Assembly: GCF_900199435.1 (NCBI RefSeq)
Contig: NZ_OAML01000002.1
Span: forward strand, 1-64,000
Direction: 5' to 3'
Source: Pygmaiobacter massiliensis
GTDB lineage: Bacteria; Bacillota; Clostridia; Oscillospirales; Ruminococcaceae
DNA: 64,000 nt
This document shows positions 61,977 to 64,000 of the stretch, in pieces (the stretch's first letter is position 1; every line of letters begins with the position of its first letter). Below the pieces are notes generated by a model, which had not been told where the DNA came from, searched no databases, and worked only from the letters and a program-made list of their open reading frames with translations. The translations under genes and the position numbers were made by a program.

Positions 61977-63041
61977 ATGTTTACGAAATCGAATCGACTG
62001 ATCGCCTTATTGCTGGCGGTCGTGCTTGTACTTACCGGCTGCGGTGCAACGACCGCTGCATCATCTTCGCAGGCGGCGTCTTCTGCCGTGCAGAGCAGCT
62101 CTCAGCCTGCCGAGGCGCAGTTCCCTGTAACTATTACAGATGCACTTGGCCGTACTGTTACCATCGAAGCAGAGCCGGAGCGCATTGTAAGCGGCTACTA
62201 TATCACCAGTTCGATGCTGATTGCACTGGGCCTGAAAGATAAAGCCGTTGGCATTGAAGCGAAAGCAGATACCCGCCCCATCTATGCACTGGCTGCACCG
62301 GATATGCTGGAGCTACCGAATGTAGGCACTGCAAAAGAGTTTGATCTCGAAGGCTGCGCTGCGCTGGAGCCGAACCTCGTAATTTTGCCTGTAAAACTGA
62401 AAGACAGCGCTGCGGCACTCGAGCAGCTCGGCATCACCGTAGTTGCGGTAAATCCCGAAAACGTTGAGCAGCTGTATGACACCATCGAAATGATTGGCGC
62501 AGCTACCGGCACCACAGAGCGTGCACAAAAGCTCATCGACTTCTCTAAAGAACGCTATACCATGCTTGAAGAGCTGGCAAAACTGGAAGAAAAACCGAAC
62601 ATATACCTTGGCGGCAACGCTTCACTGCTTTCCACCGCAGGCGCAAAAATGTACCAGAATTCTATGATTGAAGCTGCTGGCGGTGTAAACGTGGCAGCAG
62701 AGCTGGAAGACAGCTACTGGGCAGAAGTATCTTACGAGCAGCTGCTTGCTTGGAACCCGGACGTTATCGTGCTTGCTCCCGGTGCAACCTATACAGTAGC
62801 AGACGTGCTTGCTGATCCTCAGCTTTCGGGCGTGAAAGCGGTTACCAACGGTGCAGTATACCAGATGCCGCAGGCCATTGAGGCATGGGATTCTCCGGTG
62901 CCCTCTACCGTTTTGGGCAGCCTTTGGCTCGCAAGTGTTTTGCACCCGCAGGAATATAAGCCCGAGCAGTTTGTAAATGACACCGCTGCTTACTACGACG
63001 AGTTTTGCGGCGTGTCCATCAACCAGAGCCTGCTCGCTTAA
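61977..63041 (+). CDS. Substrate-binding lipoprotein of a siderophore/cobalamin-type ABC importer
   Basis: 354 residues. A lipoprotein signal ends in LTGCG (lipobox Cys about residue 22), followed by a Ser/Ala-rich spacer. The mature part (about 45-350) is the helical-backbone fold of the BtuF/FhuD/FepB class: VTITDALGRTVTIEAEPERIVSGYY at the start, GAATGTTERAQKLIDFSKERY, and VSYEQLLAWNPDVIVLAPG. It should bind an iron complex, haem or cobalamin outside the membrane; the ligand cannot be told from sequence. AGAGGAG precedes ATG 61977. The stop overlaps the permease start as TAATG. Confidence 0.93.
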   Translation: MFTKSNRLIALLLAVVLVLTGCGATTAASSSQAASSAVQSSSQPAEAQFPVTITDALGRTVTIEAEPERIVSGYYITSSMLIALGLKDKAVGIEAKADTRPIYALAAPDMLELPNVGTAKEFDLEGCAALEPNLVILPVKLKDSAAALEQLGITVVAVNPENVEQLYDTIEMIGAATGTTERAQKLIDFSKERYTMLEELAKLEEKPNIYLGGNASLLSTAGAKMYQNSMIEAAGGVNVAAELEDSYWAEVSYEQLLAWNPDVIVLAPGATYTVADVLADPQLSGVKAVTNGAVYQMPQAIEAWDSPVPSTVLGSLWLASVLHPQEYKPEQFVNDTAAYYDEFCGVSINQSLLA

Positions 63042-64000
63042 TGAAAGCGCCGAAACAGCGCCCGGCCCGCATGCTGGTGGTGGTTGCCCTGCTGGTTTGC
63101 ATTTTGCTCTTCGGGTTTTCGCTCTGTGTGGGGCGTTACCCGTTGCGCTTATCAGCACTTATCGCCCGCGACCCAATGACGACGCGAGTGTTCTACACAT
63201 TACGGCTGCCCCGCACGGTGCTTGCAGCCACGGTTGGGTTTGCCCTTGCAGTAGCGGGGTTTGTTTACCAACTGGTGTTCCGCAACCCGCTTGCAGCTCC
63301 TGATATTATCGGAGTTTCATCAGGTGCAGGCACTGGGGCTGCCGTAGCAATTTTGTTTTTTGGCGGGGGCGCGGTCGTGACCGCCGTTTCGGCATTTACC
63401 GGAGGTATTACGGCGGTTTTGCTTGCACTGGTGATTGCCGGTGTCGGCAAGAAAAAGCAGATAGCCACTTTTGTGTTGTCCGGCATTGCGGTAAATGCAT
63501 TAATGCAGGCGGCACTGATGGCGCTGAAGCTGACGGCAGACCCGGAAAAACAGCTGGCCTCGATTGAATTTTGGACGATGGGCAGCCTTGCAAGTAGTAC
63601 GTTGCAGAAATTGCCGTGGCCGCTGTTACTGATGGGTTGCGGTTTGGCGGGGATTTTTTTGCTTTATCGCCCGTTGCTCTTTTTAACCTTGGGCGATGAT
63701 GAAGCACGTATGATGGGTGTACCGGTGGAGCGGCTGCGTCGCGTCGTTTTGCTGCTTGCTACACTTATCGTGGCGGCGGCAGTCAGCGTCACCGGGCTCA
63801 TCACCTTTATCGGCTTAATCGCACCGCACCTTGCCAGGCTTTTAACGGGCAGCAGCAAAAAAGAAAGCTGTCTGCTTGCCGGTTTGCTGGGCAGTGCGTT
63901 GTTGCTGGCCGCAGACTGTGCAGCACGGGGCTTGCTGGGGACAGAGGTGCCAATCAGCATTTTAACATCCCTGCTTGGCGCGCCGTTTTTGGTGTGGCTG
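63041..64000 (+). CDS. FecCD-family ABC permease (3' end outside window)
   Basis: 320 codons are present with no stop before the window ends; the family length is about 330-350. Starting MKAPKQRPARMLVVVALLVC, it has repeated membrane helices and the family motifs RLPRTVLAATVGFALAVAG, FRNPLAAPDIIGVSSGAG, EFWTMGSLASSTLQKL and LITFIGLIAPHLARLL. It forms the membrane channel for the lipoprotein encoded just upstream, with which it overlaps by one base. The ATPase gene is expected beyond 64000. Confidence 0.94.
   Translation, partial: MKAPKQRPARMLVVVALLVCILLFGFSLCVGRYPLRLSALIARDPMTTRVFYTLRLPRTVLAATVGFALAVAGFVYQLVFRNPLAAPDIIGVSSGAGTGAAVAILFFGGGAVVTAVSAFTGGITAVLLALVIAGVGKKKQIATFVLSGIAVNALMQAALMALKLTADPEKQLASIEFWTMGSLASSTLQKLPWPLLLMGCGLAGIFLLYRPLLFLTLGDDEARMMGVPVERLRRVVLLLATLIVAAAVSVTGLITFIGLIAPHLARLLTGSSKKESCLLAGLLGSALLLAADCAARGLLGTEVPISILTSLLGAPFLVWL

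Noticed and set aside
1-64000. CRISPR arrays, insertion sequences, prophage or integrative elements
   Set aside because: No regularly spaced direct repeats, transposase, integrase or phage structural genes were seen on either strand.

Overview
The window is a 64 kb chromosomal stretch from a spore-forming, anaerobic Firmicute, most likely a clostridium of the Oscillospiraceae/Ruminococcaceae type. The basis is the sporulation genes (dpaA/dpaB, spoIVB, spo0A, yabP/yabQ), T-box leaders on aminoacyl-tRNA synthetase genes, strong AGGAGG ribosome binding sites, GTG/TTG starts, roughly half G+C content, an [FeFe] hydrogenase, and MEP-pathway enzymes that occur as fusions. No phage, insertion sequence or CRISPR array was seen. 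Apart from the AT-rich gap at 156-743, the window reads as core genome.

Layout. 1-155: the 3' end of a 5S rRNA and a tRNA-Glu. 156-5600: an AT-rich gap, then a minus-strand block (small conserved protein, ireB, pheT, pheS behind a Phe T-box). 5600-8040: acpS, a MazF-type toxin without a neighbouring antitoxin, and a degenerate M23 peptidase. 8087-15041: murC (minus), cca, dpaAB, a BaiN-like flavoprotein, cmk and plsC. 15097-20038: an ispH-rpsA fusion and a P-type Ca2+ ATPase preceded by a structured leader. 20102-22238: spoIVB and spo0A.

22525-38089 is a complete type IV pilus locus in one direction: PilP/GspC-like protein, secretin-like ring protein without a beta-barrel, PilT-1, PilC, a PilM-PilN fusion, PilO, PilB, four pilin-like proteins (PilX-like, a 685-residue pilin with repeats, a PilW-like pilin with a CFI-box tail, and the major pilin PilA), PilT-2 and the prepilin peptidase. 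The order resembles Gram-negative pilMNOPQ clusters, but the outer-membrane part of the secretin is missing, as expected for a one-membrane cell.

38271-52767 is housekeeping: ispDF, cdaA-cdaR (c-di-AMP), an FAD protein, recJ, rel, dtd, an MBL hydrolase, hemZ, a nucleoside kinase, a zinc-ribbon protein and mazG. 52824-59609 is the conserved Bacillus/Clostridium block hup, cysS (Cys T-box), rqcP, yabP, yabQ, divIC, yabR. It is interrupted on the opposite strand by two genes: an [FeFe] hydrogenase with two C-terminal rubredoxin domains behind a Fur-type box, and a regulator that joins an XRE helix-turn-helix to a desulfoferrodoxin-like module. I consider this pair the most novel part of the window. 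59926-64000: hpf, a THUMP-domain RNA methyltransferase, and the start of an iron/cobalamin-type ABC importer that runs off the end.
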